Assembly: GCA_010279815.1 (NCBI GenBank) | Contig: QEOQ01000697.1 | Span: 232,813 to 296,812 of the forward strand | Source: Brachionus plicatilis | Lineage: Eukaryota > Rotifera > Eurotatoria > Ploima > Brachionidae | DNA length: 64,000 bases | Reading direction: 5' to 3' | Shown: positions 1 through 10,558 of the stretch, piece after piece | Layout: each line of letters starts with the position of its first letter | Numbering within the stretch: the first letter of the stretch is position 1 | Position numbers and translations under genes: made by a program | The notes under the pieces: model-generated | Told to the model about the DNA's origin: nothing | The model's database searches: none | What the model saw: the letters and a program-made list of their open reading frames with translations, nothing else

Positions 1-882
1 TTCGGTGATGAATGCAGTTTTTGGCTTGTCATCCTCCTTAATTCTAATCTGATGATAGCCCGAAGTCAAATCCAATTTCGAAAATTTACTCGCTCCGTTC
101 AGCAGGGCAATCAACGTTTCAATTTTTGGGAGTGGATAGCTATCCTTGATGGTAACTTCATTAAGTTTTCGATAATCGATACACAAGCGAATTTTCCCAT
201 TGCTTTTCTTAATTAACACTATGGGGGAGGCCCATGGAGAATCGCTTTCTCGGATCAGATCTGCCATCAACATGTCATCGATTTGCTTTTTGACTTCGTC
301 ACGCAGCGAGAAAGGGATCCTTCTTCCGGGCTGTCTTATGGGTTTAGTGTTAATTAATTCTATCCCATGTTCGCAAATGTTCGTTTGTGATATCGAATTC
401 AAGTCTTTTCCTATAATATCGGAGAACTCGTCTTCAATTATTAACTTGTACGTAGCAGCATTTACAGTCCCGATGTTTGCCGGCTCTTCCACCGTTCCGG
501 AGTTATCACCTTCGCAATCGGGCACCTTTGTAAAGTTGCAAGTTAAAATTGTACCTGATTTTCTCTGTGACAGCGCGGACCTGATGCATTCCAGATAGTC
601 CTTTATGTCTGCCAGTGTAAAGGCTACGTCTAACCCGAGTAAACAGTCGTTTACCAGTTCATCCACTACAATTATTTCCACCTCACTCTCAAAACTTATC
701 AATTTCACGGAACATTTTCCCTTTCCAATTTCTTTGACAGGGCCACCCACACAAGTCTCCAAAGTTTCATCCAACGGTTCCAAGGCTGCATCGGGTGTCT
801 TACAATGATCCCAGATTCGCTTCGCTACTATTGTACTAACCGTCCCAGTGTCTAGTAGGAAACTCACTGGTTTGCTGTTCAT
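1..882 (-). pseudogene. Protease and reverse-transcriptase N-terminal region of Gypsy pol
   Basis: On minus, [10 protein letters not shown] at about 865-836 is a retroviral-type aspartic protease active site (catalytic D at 850-852). From about 255 to 1 the translation gives [22 protein letters not shown] and [12 protein letters not shown], the first blocks of a Ty3/Gypsy reverse transcriptase. The YxDD box lies beyond the window edge. The spacer between protease and RT (about 260-780) is open on minus over long stretches but I did not confirm a single frame throughout. Confidence 0.85.
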
Positions 883-1004
883 TTCCAAAGTTCCCACGAT
901 ACTTTTGTCAAACATGATCTGGTTGATAACTTGATTGTACAGGCTCTGCTCTGCTCTATTCTTATTACCCAGCATTGACAGTTTCATTTGGTTTTTTCTT
1001 GAAT

Positions 1005-1190
1005 AGCAGTCAGCTATCAGATGACCTGGTTTACCACAGTGCAGGCATAATTTTCCATTTCCTTGTGAGATTGGTTGTTCAAATTGCTCTCGCATTTTCG
1101 GACTAGATTCATTCATTTGATTCCTCCTTAGGTAACAGTCCGCTCCCCAATGACCCTTTTTGCTGCAGAACAGACATACTTTTTCACCAT
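1005..1190 (-). other. Two CCHC zinc knuckles (nucleocapsid)
   Basis: Reading minus, about 1185-1145 encodes [14 protein letters not shown] and about 1052-1012 encodes [14 protein letters not shown]. Both match CX2CX4HX4C exactly. These are the RNA-binding knuckles of a Gypsy nucleocapsid, lying between gag and protease as expected. Confidence 0.85.
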
Positions 1191-1519
1191 CCGGAGTGTT
1201 ATGTAGGTCAATTTGGTCTGACCATTTAACATGCTTGTGGGTTCTTTGGTAAGCATTTTCCTGGTCTCCCATTTTTTCAGAGATGATCGGATTAGGTTGG
1301 TTTCTGTTCAAAATTTGTAACCTGGCATATGTTTGAACCACTAAATCATATGCTTCAGAGCAAATAATCGTAGCGGCTCTGATCGAACTCACCCGTATAG
1401 ACGAAAGCATTTCGTGCCAAAATCCACAGGTTGGTATAGAAATCTCGAAATTCTTCACCAGGGAGCTGTTTCCGATTGTAGAATTCGGCTACCGCATCTG
1501 TTTGGGAGGCCGGTTGCTG

Positions 1520-2332
1520 TCAAAACATTTTGACCATCTGTTTTTCCAATTCAAACATATCCACAGGTCCCTTAGGAACTCTGAATTCGAACCTACTCAG
1601 ACGATTGTCGTCCATAAAGGTTGCAACACAATTCCGCAGATCAGCTACTACTATCTTATTGTTTATAACAAATAATTTGAAACGATTCCACCACGTGCGA
1701 ATATCCTGCTTCAGGGTAAAAATTGTCGGCTTAAAAAACCATTCTCTAGACGGCGCCGACTCCTTTGTTGTTTGGACTGCAATGGTTCGTTGTTCTTCTG
1801 AATTTCTGTATGTGTCAAACAGTCCAGAATTTTTAAGAGGGTTAATTAGCGTGTCCCAACTTGCATCTCGCCCTCTATATTTTGGGAAAACCACATTGTC
1901 TATTTATGAGTCATTAAACAAAGGCTCCCGCCACGACTCCCCGAATGCATTGTGGGTTTTGATCGGCTCTAACAAAGATTTTAACCCATGATGTTCCTGT
2001 TCAGAACTGCTGTACAAATTTCGGCCTGTATTAGGAAAAGAACGTCCCCGACTATTCCCACTGCAACCTATTTGATCATCGTTTCGCCATTTGTTTGTTG
2101 TTTCGGATTTGATCGCTGACTTTTCCAAATAATCTTGGCGAACTTTTTCCGGAGTCCCGTTGAACAACTCATTTGTGTTGGCGAATAGAAGACCAGCATT
2201 TGAATTTTCATTCCGACCAGTCAAGAGGTTCATAATGACTTTAAAAGCACTAGCTACAACAATCATAGTTAAAGCTAGCACAGCTATGCTAAAACACAGT
2301 TGTACGAACAAAAACACGTGTTCATTCAACAT
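1520..2332 (-). pseudogene. gag-like frame of the Gypsy element, interrupted
   Basis: An ATG at 2332 opens a frame read to a TAA at 1904-1906; the same frame continues from there to a TGA at 1520-1522. The N-terminus (about residues 5-35) is a strongly hydrophobic, membrane-like segment, unusual for gag. Downstream of 1520 the minus strand continues in a shifted frame, with a gag-like signature ([10 protein letters not shown] near 1440), before the zinc knuckles. I infer a decayed gag. A membrane-anchored N-terminal extension is possible but could also be an artefact of decay. Confidence 0.6.
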
Positions 2333-2379
2333 CGCGTACTTTCTCTTTTTTTTTAAGATTACCCGCTGCCACCAATTTA

Positions 2380-2544
2380 ATAGCGTGCGCTATTAAATAA
2401 CTTAGAGAGAGAGAGGGACAGAAAAAATAAAAACAAGTTTCCTTCTCTCCTTCTTTATTTAATTTTAAAATAAAAATAAAATGTATATAAATAGCTCCAG
2501 CAAGGCCCCAGAAGACCGGGGTCTGCTGGAGGGGGGGGGTTACA
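2380..2544 (-). repeat. 5' LTR of the Gypsy element, with primer-binding site
   Basis: The minus strand starts TGTAAC at 2544, matching the canonical TG start of an LTR. Inside it are a C-rich hairpin (about 2508-2540), a TATA-like TATTTATATA (about 2487-2496) and a CT run. At 2376-2397 there is a perfect 10-base inverted repeat (TTTAATAGCG/CGCTATTAAA) around CA. It is followed at once by TGGTGGCAGCGGG, a TGG-start string in the position expected for a tRNA primer-binding site. I could not assign the tRNA. The inner LTR edge is inferred and does not show a clear CA. Confidence 0.65.
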
Positions 2545-3114
2545 GTACCAACCCAGCAGCATATGGTTTCGTACAACGAGCTGGTACAGCCAAATACTAT
2601 GCAACTGCTGACCTTCAAATGAACTGGATTGATGCTGAAAATTATTGTCAATTTTTTGGCGCCCATCTTCCTGTTGCCGCTGATCCAAATGACAATAACT
2701 TTTTTCGGTGTAAAATAATTATTTTGAGCTTAAAAACTCCATTTACTCTTCTAGAAGATTTTAATTCTAAAAATTATCTTTTTTGTTTTAGGGTTTGTTG
2801 GTGGTAAATTTTTGAATCCTTCTTATGAAAACAATGATGGTTTTCGAATCTTTCCTTGGAGTGGATACTGGTTGGGAGCATATAAGTCATTGGAAACAAA
2901 TTCATGGAAATGGATTGATAACAGTCCTTTCCTATATGAAGATTGGGACAAAACATGGCCTGTACCACAAGGCCCACAACCTGGTGAGCATGACAATAAA
3001 GGTCTTGAACATAATGCATTTGATCTTTATGATATAAGTCTTAAGAAACACAGAGAATGGCATGATCTGCATATGCAAGGATATAATTTAGTTCTTTGTG
3101 AACTCAAGTGCTAA
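2545..3114 (+). pseudogene. C-type lectin gene copy 1, 5' end lost at retrotransposon edge
   Basis: The lectin-like domain is encoded by 2545-2709 and 2792-3114, separated by an 82-base GT-AG intron (2710-2791) in the same place as in the intact copy at 11678. Visible CTLD features are the YWLGAY block (WIGL-like), SWKWIDNSPF, EDWDKTW and a C-terminal LCELKC. The signal peptide and first Cys-containing segment are absent: homology starts at 2545, exactly where the Gypsy LTR ends. The remaining reading frame is intact. The missing first part may lie beyond the left edge on the far side of the element, so this could be an insertion-split gene rather than a truncated duplicate. Expression as a lectin is unlikely. 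Canonical EPN/QPD and WND calcium-site motifs are not obvious. Confidence 0.85.
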
Positions 3115-3368
3115 TTTTATTTTTCAGAAAAATAAGTAAATCATAAATTCGAAAAATCAAAAACAAAAAGATTAATTATTTATCATAGTTTTAAGACAAA
3201 AAGATATAATCTGCTTGTCAGGGGTACAATTATCAATAATCTTAAGTTAAAAATTTTAGATATTTTAATATTCAATTTTTAATTATAATTTTAATAAAAA
3301 TTATTTTTTTTATTTTTTTTTGATTGTTAAATTTTCTCTAATGTAATCATTTAAATAATAAGAACAGT
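2545..3368 (+). repeat. Segmental duplication, copy 1
   Basis: This stretch is near-identical to 11826-12629: lectin exons, intron, 3' flank, and the last codons of the convergent DUF288 gene tail (about 3309-3368). Similarity stops at AGAACAGT on both sides. The presence of an orphan glycosyltransferase tail here suggests the 12-kb locus is the source and this the derived copy. Confidence 0.85.
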
Positions 3369-3577
3369 ATTTGTCCATGGAATAAAAGCCATCGACCAAT
3401 CACCGAGCCTTTTCCTTGTCCTGCACATAGTCCATCAGAGCTTGTCGACGTCGACGATGAAAAAAATAAAATCTATATGCTTGAACATTATAATAATTTA
3501 AAATTGATGCGAAACTTTAAAAAGATCATAAATTAATTAAACGATCTGATTAAGGCTATTGTTATAGTATTAGATAA

Positions 3578-4165
3578 ATTCGAAAAAATGATCAACGACA
3601 AAAAATAAAAATCGGAAAAACCTACGTTAGAATCTCTCGCTGGAAATTTTATCAAAAATTAGGCCAGCGTATTCATTGTCAAAAACTTGGTCATAATAAA
3701 TACTCATGTCCAAACATAAATAATTAATTATATAAAATTTACAAGAGTCGAATTAGGTTCCTCAGTTCCTAATCGAACTCAACCATTGACAAATGAATCG
3801 ATCCAACCTGCTCAATAAAATCTAGCATTAAACATGGTTCTTTTTATTATTACCTTAAAATAAATCTTCACACCATCTAAAAATCAAAAAATGAAAAAAG
3901 TCCTGAAATAGTAAAAATTGTGAATGTACATCAACAGTTTTCTAAGCCTGTCAAATCGAGTTAAAGTGAATCAAAACATCATGGTAGTCCTTGCCTTGTC
4001 CTCTCAACATTATCATGAAAAATAATCTCCGTATACTCAATCTCAACATCCGTTCCGTCGATTCTGAAACAAAAATTTTGGAACTCACTAGGCTTGTCAA
4101 AATAAATACAAATCTGAAATTGTTACATTGACAATTGCTCCATCAGTACAACTACTAACATCATC
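3578..4165 (+). mobile_element. Decayed non-LTR retrotransposon (LINE) relic
   Basis: At 3663-3712 the plus strand encodes RIHCQKLGHNKYSCPN, a zinc knuckle of the LINE ORF1 type whose first Cys has become Arg. At 4015-4129 it encodes LRILNLNIRSVDSETKILEL, the usual opening of the APE-type endonuclease in LINE ORF2. Stops and shifts lie between. Order and spacing suit a heavily deleted LINE. The rest of 3369-4880 is AT-rich with no supported gene. Confidence 0.6.
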
Positions 4166-4884
4166 TATACGACCATATCACTAATTAAACGTCAAAAATT
4201 AGATTTTTTCTAATAAAACTTACTAAAAGTTTTTTGTTACAAATTTAATTTAATTAGGTACGACTAAAACATAATAGTCATGACACCAACATATTTTGGT
4301 ATTTCTGTATTATTTTTTGGGACTTGATAAAATAAAGTTAGGTGCTGAGCAAAATATAAGCCTATGAAAATTCGATTCAATTTTTTTTTTATTGATGCTA
4401 CATCAAATTTTAATTGTAAATTTTACAAAGAACCAATAATATATCACAATAAATTTAATTAGCTCATAAACTTTTTCCTGCTTTTAACTTTATTTATTTA
4501 TTTTATGTGATCAAAGACGAATCATGATTATGAACTTGAGATTATCGTAAAAACACTTTTTGCTGACACTAAATGCTCAAATGATATGTTTTAAGGGTAG
4601 GATTTGCATTAAGATAAATTTTTGTTCTTAAGAAATATTTAAATTGATAATAAATAATATTTATTATTGAACAAGTCAATTATTTAAAAAAAGTATAAAT
4701 TTAAAGATAAAATTCAAATTCATAAATCTTAATTGTTACATTTGTATCAAATTTAATCTTGTTCCTATTTAATTAAGATTAAATTTATTTAAAAAAGGAT
4801 GAAAATGTTGAAATCGAAACTTGCAAAAACTTTTGTGACAAAACGCTCCTTTTTCTTGCCATATTTTCAAAACGAGTTTTCCAT

Positions 4885-4892
4885 TATAAATA
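4885..4892 (+). promoter_or_regulatory. TATA box of the Cys-rich secreted protein gene
   Basis: TATAAATA, 80 bases before the ATG at 4972. Transcription would start near 4915. The same octamer precedes the lectin gene at 11640. Confidence 0.55.
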
Positions 4893-4971
4893 GTTAGTTG
4901 AATAAAATTTTAAAACAAAACTCTAATTCCAATCTGCAATAACGCTAAAGATAAATTCAAGAATAAAATAG

Positions 4972-5541
4972 ATGTTTCTAAAATATACATTAAGCATTTT
5001 AATTTGTAGCTTGTTGGCATCATCAATGAGCATTGGTAAAAGAAATCCTGGTGAACTTGATCAACCTGATGGACCTATTGAATTGAATTTTTTTAAAACA
5101 CAAATACCAACAGATCCGAAACTTATCGATTGTGAAAAAATGCCAGAAATTTGCGATTATCATTATTTGAAAATCCAACCCCCCAAAACATCTGTTCAAT
5201 TGGCGTATGTTCAATCAACAGTACCACTGGAGCAATCGGTCGCTCAAGACAGCACATGGACGCATCACATAGCCATTTTAGATCCCTGTGAAAGAAGCCC
5301 AAGGCCAGCCTATTGTTTAATGGATGTCTGGACTTGTGAAAGTGACCCAAGTTGTCACTTCAAAGCAGAAGATTGTGGGTTTGCAGGATGTGGACCAGAA
5401 ACATTGAGTGGAGTGAATGAATGGATCCGAGATCCGAAAATTCGGATCCGAGGTCCGAATATTATCGATGAAAAATGTGCCTATATGCCAGAAATGTGCG
5501 AACCAGAAACATTTAATGGAGAAATCTTTTCCCAAGTCTAA
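4972..5541 (+). CDS. Secreted Cys-rich protein of unknown family
   Basis: This is a single-exon gene for 189 residues. The first 20 or so residues are a clear signal peptide (hydrophobic core ILICSLLASS). The mature part has spaced Cys pairs, including DPCERSPRPAYC, VWTCESDPSC and EDCGFAGCGPE, and an internal repeat: a CEKMPEIC block near residue 54 is echoed by CAYMPEMC near residue 168. A short direct repeat in the DNA (about 5422-5460, twice GGATCCGA) encodes the RDPKIRIRGP stretch, so part of the tail grew by local duplication. I do not recognise the family. A downstream decayed tandem copy (5745-6030) supports a small, fast-evolving secreted gene family. A TATA box lies at 4885. Confidence 0.75.
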   Translation: MFLKYTLSILICSLLASSMSIGKRNPGELDQPDGPIELNFFKTQIPTDPKLIDCEKMPEICDYHYLKIQPPKTSVQLAYVQSTVPLEQSVAQDSTWTHHIAILDPCERSPRPAYCLMDVWTCESDPSCHFKAEDCGFAGCGPETLSGVNEWIRDPKIRIRGPNIIDEKCAYMPEMCEPETFNGEIFSQV

Positions 5542-5744
5542 GAAAATTTTTTCTAAATTAATTATTTTGAATTATATTTTTAATTAATAATAAATGAACG
5601 ATAAATTCTTAGTTTAATCGACCAATTTAAGAATTACAGCGGCTGAATATTCAGTCTCACTCATTTAATATTTAATATGAGTAATCAAATAAAAAAAATA
5701 TTTTTTATTTTGATATGTATAAAACAGTAGAACTATACTTGAAA

Positions 5745-6030
5745 TTCATTATTTGAAAATCCAACCGCCCAAAACATCTTTTCAATAGGACAATGTTCAA
5801 TCAATAGAACCACTGGAGCAATCGGTCGCTCAAGCCAGCACATGGACGCATCACATAGCCATTTTAGATCCCTGTGAAAGAAGCCCAAGGCCAGCCAATT
5901 GTTTAACTATAATGAATGTCTGGAACTGTGAAAGTGACCCAAGTTGTCACTTCAAAACAGAAGATAGTGGATTTGTAGGATGTCGACCGGAACAATTGAG
6001 TGGAGTAATCAATAATCATCAAAATAAATA
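5745..6030 (+). pseudogene. Decayed tandem copy of the Cys-rich secreted gene
   Basis: It is highly similar to about 5158-5415 of the upstream gene, from YLKIQPP through the SHLDPCERSP-type core to the PEQLSGV region. It has in-frame stops (for example CAATAG near 5786 and 5800) and a small insertion (ACTATA near 5905). It has no signal peptide or start. The following 3' flank (6049-6211) is also a diverged copy of the flank at 5575-5742, so the whole 3' portion was duplicated in tandem. Confidence 0.85.
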
Positions 6031-6640
6031 ATTTCAAATTAACTTTTAATTGAAAAAATAAAGCAATAAATTATAATTTCAATCGACCTATTTTAAAATT
6101 AAACTGACTTAATAATGTTTTCACTCATTATATATTTAATAGTCAAATGAAAAAAAAATTTTTTTATACTGAAATGCTTCAAAATGTAGAACTATACTTG
6201 AAGTCTTGTTTAAAGAGATAACACTGTTCTTAAGCATTGCTCTTTAATATTTAAATTCGTAAATTAAGCTTTATTTTTCTTTCTTTTTCTTGATCCTTCG
6301 AAAACAATGAAGGAATTCAAATATTTGAGTTTTTTTCTTTTCAAATTATCAACCGAAAGAAATCTGTAACATAGATTTTGTATAAGATGTTTTTTTTATG
6401 AATGCAAATTTCTTGAGGATGGCAAAGAATTCAAAGCCAATTTAGTTTGGTATCGAAAAAACTTTATTTTTCAATAAATTATAATCTGTATTTACATTAA
6501 GTTAGTTTCAGTTTATGAGATTTTCTAAAATGATTTATTGAAAAGTTTAGAATACGAGAGTATATCAAAATATACACTTCTCTTTATTTATATTATAAAT
6601 AAAGACTTTATTTTGGTAATCATCGTCTCAAGTAAATTTT
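6031..6640. other. Intergenic, AT-rich
   Basis: Apart from the duplicated flank (6049-6211) I see no coding or structured element here. Confidence 0.6.
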
Positions 6641-6706
6641 GCCCCTATTTCACAAACACCAAATATTTCCCATTGTATATCATCAGTACAAATCCCTTTA
6701 GATATA

Positions 6707-6940
6707 ATGATGGTTCGAAACGATCCACCAAAATATAGTCAGAATAATAATATTCCCATTGTTGTCGGTACACATCAGGGTCACACCGTTCAACGTTTGC
6801 CATTGCAAGATATACCAATACAACAAAATATACAAAATACTTCAACAAGTGTTAGTACGCCAGTTGTTTACAACAAGAATGGCTCAGTTAGAAAGCCACT
6901 AGGAAGAAAGAAAGGTTCTACGAATAAATCGAAAAAATAA
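6707..6940 (+). pseudogene. Short frame with AT-hook-like basic tail, possible transposase remnant
   Basis: The 77 residues are Gln/Asn/Thr-rich and end in RKPLGRKKGSTNKSKK, which resembles the basic tails that follow SWIM zinc fingers in Mutator-like transposases (compare GEKRKPGRPAK at 55470). No SWIM finger is present. An antisense frame (6848-6645) begins with a signal-peptide-like stretch and is an alternative. Neither is secure. Confidence 0.3.
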
Positions 6941-8076
6941 TTTTTTTTAATTTTTTTTTTCTCTTTTTTGTCTTAAATTTTTAAATTTAAATGCCGGGTC
7001 AATAATTAAAATTAAACTTTTTTTAATATTTTTAATATTTTTTTTACCATAACTATAACGTCGCATCTAAAAAATAAACTCAATAAATATTTTTTATATT
7101 TAATTTTTTTTTAAGTTTAAAACCCCGAGTCTCTAATAAAGACTTTTTTTGAATCTCTGCTTTTTTATTTGAATTTCTATTATAAACGCTACGTTTTTAA
7201 TATGTATCGACTATGTGACCCATAGGACTTTTAAAATAAAAAATTTAACATTGTGAGGTCTATGTTAGAACATGCACCAAATATCCTATTCATGGTATTA
7301 AAGCATGCGTCGCTAAACAAGGGGATACGGTATTGTTATTGTTTAAAATGTTAATAAGAATAAGGTGGTTAAAGAGAAGAAAAGGCTGTTATACAGGAAG
7401 AATTAAGAGTTTTTCTGGCTAATATTATAAAAATTTTGATATAAACTGAGACAGACGTAATGGAGCCTTTATTATTTCTATAATTTTTTAATAAAAGATC
7501 AAAATTTTTATTTTTGTATTCAAATTTTTATATTATTTTATTAATTAAAAACTTTTTTGTTGAAAATTTACAATTTGATTTAAAAAATTTTGACAATTTT
7601 TTATAAAATAAGACTTTTTAAAGGAGTCTCAGTTTCTTTTAATTTTTGGATAAGGGACTTGCAGAATTTGATACTAAAGGTTTACTCTCTATAATAATGA
7701 AGGCTCTATCACAAACTTGTTTCTTGCAAATAAATATTCAATTTTATTGAAACCTGGTTAAACATTTGTAAAATATAACTTTTATCATCAATTGAATTTG
7801 AAGACTTAATTCAAATAGCATTAATTGGTGCAAGAAATTTTTCACTTAAGTTACACCAAAAGTACATGACATTACATTTCTTTTTTTAATTTATGATTTT
7901 ATAATTTCTTAAAAAAATTTTCGAGTTCAACATTCAATAAATTTGATCTATTTTTGCACACCAAAAAAAGTACCTTTCTAATAGCTATTAGCTTTCTTAT
8001 CATGCTTAATCTTAACAGGTGTTGAAATTTAATTTTAGAAAAAAAATTGAACAAAAATTTTATTTAAATTAACAAA
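6941..8076. other. Intergenic, AT-rich
   Basis: No gene is supported. A weak inverted pair (GGAGCCTTTATTATT near 7459 and AATAATGAAGGCTC near 7695) may be a worn MITE. Confidence 0.5.
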
Positions 8077-9327
8077 ATGTTTAAATATCTGATTTTAGTG
8101 AATTTTTTAATTCTGGGCTCAAATTCTTTCAATCAGTACGCATCGATCACTTGCCAAACTTCTTTCTGCAAATTAGCATTAGATCCTTGTGTCAGATGCT
8201 TTGGAGTTTATCAATGCAAAAAATGTATACTTAGTGTGGAGAAAGACTGCTTACCTTGTGCAGATGAAATATACGCACAAAAAAATGTCATGATCGGAAG
8301 AAACCAGTTCCAAATGTGCCACACTTTAAATGACCTAAGCAACAAAATTTGCCATATGTTTTGTAGAGGTTACTTTTACGAGACAGGAAGCTGCCAAATG
8401 CTAAATGATATTTTTGTTTGTCAATGTTCTAACGTAACTAATCCGTACCCTCATTCCACTTTGCCAACTGTTCAAGATTTGAACATCAGATTTCTCACAA
8501 ACTTAACGATCAGTCCCAAAATAGAAGCTGTCAAAATTAAAGGTCTTCCCAATGGCCATTTGGCATTCGGAAATATGGACATTTTTATTTATGATGTTTT
8601 AAAGGAAAAAATAGTGCAAAATTTAACTTCAGACTTAGACTCGATTCAAAGTTTGGATATTCAATCAAATGGAAATTTAGTTGCTATGTCTAGATTTGTG
8701 AATCATGCAAATTTTTGGAATCCTCTTGAAAATACTGAGCCAGTGAAAAATCTCAGCCTAAACGGCTCTTGTTTGAGAGTGCTTCAAAACGACGATTTAG
8801 TTGTTTGCCAAGAGAACCAGCTGAAAATAATTGATAGCCTTGATGGTTCAGAAAAAATTACATTATTTGGACATGAGGATTTGATTTATTGTGTTTTGGC
8901 TCTAGAGTATAATAATTTGGTAAGTGGATCAAAAGACGGAAGCATTAAATTATGGGATATTGAGAATGACAGATTGGGGAGAGAATTTAATTCATCTGAG
9001 AGCTCAGTGACAAGTTTGGCGGTTTTGAAAAATGGAAATTTGGTGAGTGGACATTCAAATGGCATGATAAAAGTGTGGAATAGATCAGGTGACTTGAACA
9101 TGACTATAAATGGGCATTCAGATGCAGTGTCATGTCTAACAAGTCTCAATAACCGATATTTAATATCAGGTTCTTTTGACAGATTTTTTAAAGTGTGGGA
9201 TCTTTATGATCAGTCTGAAAAATTCAACTGCCCGAGTAGCCCAGTCTATGGAATGGAATATTTTGGAAACGGGTTTTTAGCGGTGGCATCATATAATAAA
9301 ATTTCTATTTGGGAAATTAATTTTTAA
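8077..9327 (+). CDS. Secreted protein: Cys-rich head with defensin-like module, then WD40 repeats
   Basis: This is a single-exon gene for 416 residues, starting at the first ATG, which opens a signal peptide (LILVNFLILGS). Residues 26-61 hold eight paired Cys. Residues 81-117 hold six Cys spaced C-X10-C-X3-C-X9-C-X8-C-X1-C with GSC before the fourth Cys and CQC at the end, the spacing of arthropod-type CS-alpha-beta defensins. From about residue 145 there are WD40 blades, clearest at LVSGSKDGSIKLWDI, NLVSGHSNGMIKVWN and LISGSFDRFFKVWDL, enough for one propeller. WD40 proteins are normally intracellular; here the signal peptide, Cys pairs and several NxS/T sites argue for secretion. A defence or recognition role is inference. 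Upstream is an AT-rich leader with no clear TATA box. Confidence 0.85.
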   Translation: MFKYLILVNFLILGSNSFNQYASITCQTSFCKLALDPCVRCFGVYQCKKCILSVEKDCLPCADEIYAQKNVMIGRNQFQMCHTLNDLSNKICHMFCRGYFYETGSCQMLNDIFVCQCSNVTNPYPHSTLPTVQDLNIRFLTNLTISPKIEAVKIKGLPNGHLAFGNMDIFIYDVLKEKIVQNLTSDLDSIQSLDIQSNGNLVAMSRFVNHANFWNPLENTEPVKNLSLNGSCLRVLQNDDLVVCQENQLKIIDSLDGSEKITLFGHEDLIYCVLALEYNNLVSGSKDGSIKLWDIENDRLGREFNSSESSVTSLAVLKNGNLVSGHSNGMIKVWNRSGDLNMTINGHSDAVSCLTSLNNRYLISGSFDRFFKVWDLYDQSEKFNCPSSPVYGMEYFGNGFLAVASYNKISIWEINF

Positions 9328-9819
9328 TTTTAATTAGCAATAAACAATTATTTAATACAAATTAATAGATACATTTTTTATAATATAAATTATTTATTTA
9401 TAATTTATATACTGCACCTCATAGGCGACTTATAAAATAAAATAAAATAAATAAAAATTATAAAGTTTTTTTTTACTTGATTGAACCGTGATAAGTTTTA
9501 TTTAGAAAAAGTTTTTAGAAATTATTGTTACGCCAACAATTGGGTGACACAAGCAAGGATAAATAAAAAATTGTTTTATTTTACTTGCCAGTGGATCAAA
9601 TTAGTATATTTATTTTTAGTAAAGTTCAAATAAATAAAAAAAGTTTTCATATTTGATTTAAAAAATTTAAAAGGACATCTTTCAAACAAAATTAATGAGT
9701 TTTTGATAAAAATTTTTTTTTATCGGTGTTTGATAAAAATCAAAATTGAAAATAAGCATAAAAAATATATATGTAAATTAATATAAATGTTTTGGCTGAA
9801 TAGTTGGTGAGTTTTTGGT
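9328..9819. other. Intergenic, AT-rich
   Basis: No coding or RNA gene seen. Confidence 0.5.
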
Positions 9820-10520
9820 CTAATTAAAATACAAAGAGAATTGATGTTTTCATCATCAAATAAATACAAATTTGGCATCAAAATTTTATTTAAATTTATC
9901 ATCAAGAAAATAATTTTTCCATCAAAATTAAATTTTTATCAGTAAAAATGTTTTTTTACAGCAAATAAAATTTACTTAACAAAATGCTTTTTTTTTCATC
10001 AATTATTTTTTTGATGGATCAAATTACAAAAAATTATGCAGCAATAAAACAAAATATAAAACAATTTATGAAAATAAAATGATTCCTTAAAAATGTTGTC
10101 CGTATCAAATCCAGATGCTTTAAGTGATTTTGTGTCGTCGAGTGAAAAAGAAAATCTTCCAGAAACATTACAAACGAACAAAATATTTTTTGGCAAAGGT
10201 AGATTGTTTAATTACTTTAAGACTTTCCACACTTTATTGTAATACATTTTTTTTACAATTTTAGTTTTAATTGATTTTGATTTTAATTAATTTTTTAATT
10301 TAATGAAAAAAAAAGTTTTTAATTTATCTTTTCTACTTAATTAATTAAAATTTTCGTATATTTTGATGATAAATTAATGATGTATATAATTTTTTTTTTG
10401 ATTAAATTTTAATAATTTTGGTGATAAAAATAAAAAATTTTCTAATGATAAAATTTTGATGTTATTTACTAAATTTTTTGATGATTTATTCTAAATATAT
10501 TGATGATATAATAAATACCA
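9820..10520. mobile_element. Non-autonomous DNA element with inverted ATCATCAAA-type subterminal repeats
   Basis: The left third has several CATCAAA/CATCATCAAA words (9850-10010). The right third has the inverse, TTGATGA/TTTTGATGAT (10360-10510). Between them an ATG at 10092 opens a polar frame (LSDFVSSSEKENLPETLQ) that ends soon after a possible GT donor at 10198. The plan resembles the SWIM-bearing mini-elements elsewhere in the window. The exact ends are not defined. Confidence 0.4.
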
Positions 10521-10558
10521 CCCAGATAAAAAATGTTCACCTTACCCGCTTAAACGGT

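Larger units (their letters stand above)
1..2544 (-). mobile_element. Ty3/Gypsy LTR retrotransposon, 5' part
   Basis: On the minus strand, reading from 2544 towards 1, I see in order an LTR, a gag-like frame, two CCHC zinc knuckles, an aspartic protease with a DTG active site, and the N-terminal half of a reverse transcriptase; the element runs off the left edge. This order is that of Ty3/Gypsy elements. The coding region carries at least one in-frame stop (1904-1906) and frame changes, so this copy looks inactive. Its right end is a clean TACA edge abutting lectin sequence at 2545, so it inserted into that gene copy. The other LTR and the target-site duplication lie outside the window. Confidence 0.9.

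Noticed and set aside
200..808. Plus-strand open frames at 200-598 and 605-808
   Set aside because: They are antisense shadows of the minus-strand Gypsy pol, whose protease and RT motifs are unmistakable.
2160..2688. Short frames on both strands around the LTR
   Set aside because: They cross the LTR and lectin boundary, have no motifs, and overlap better-supported features.
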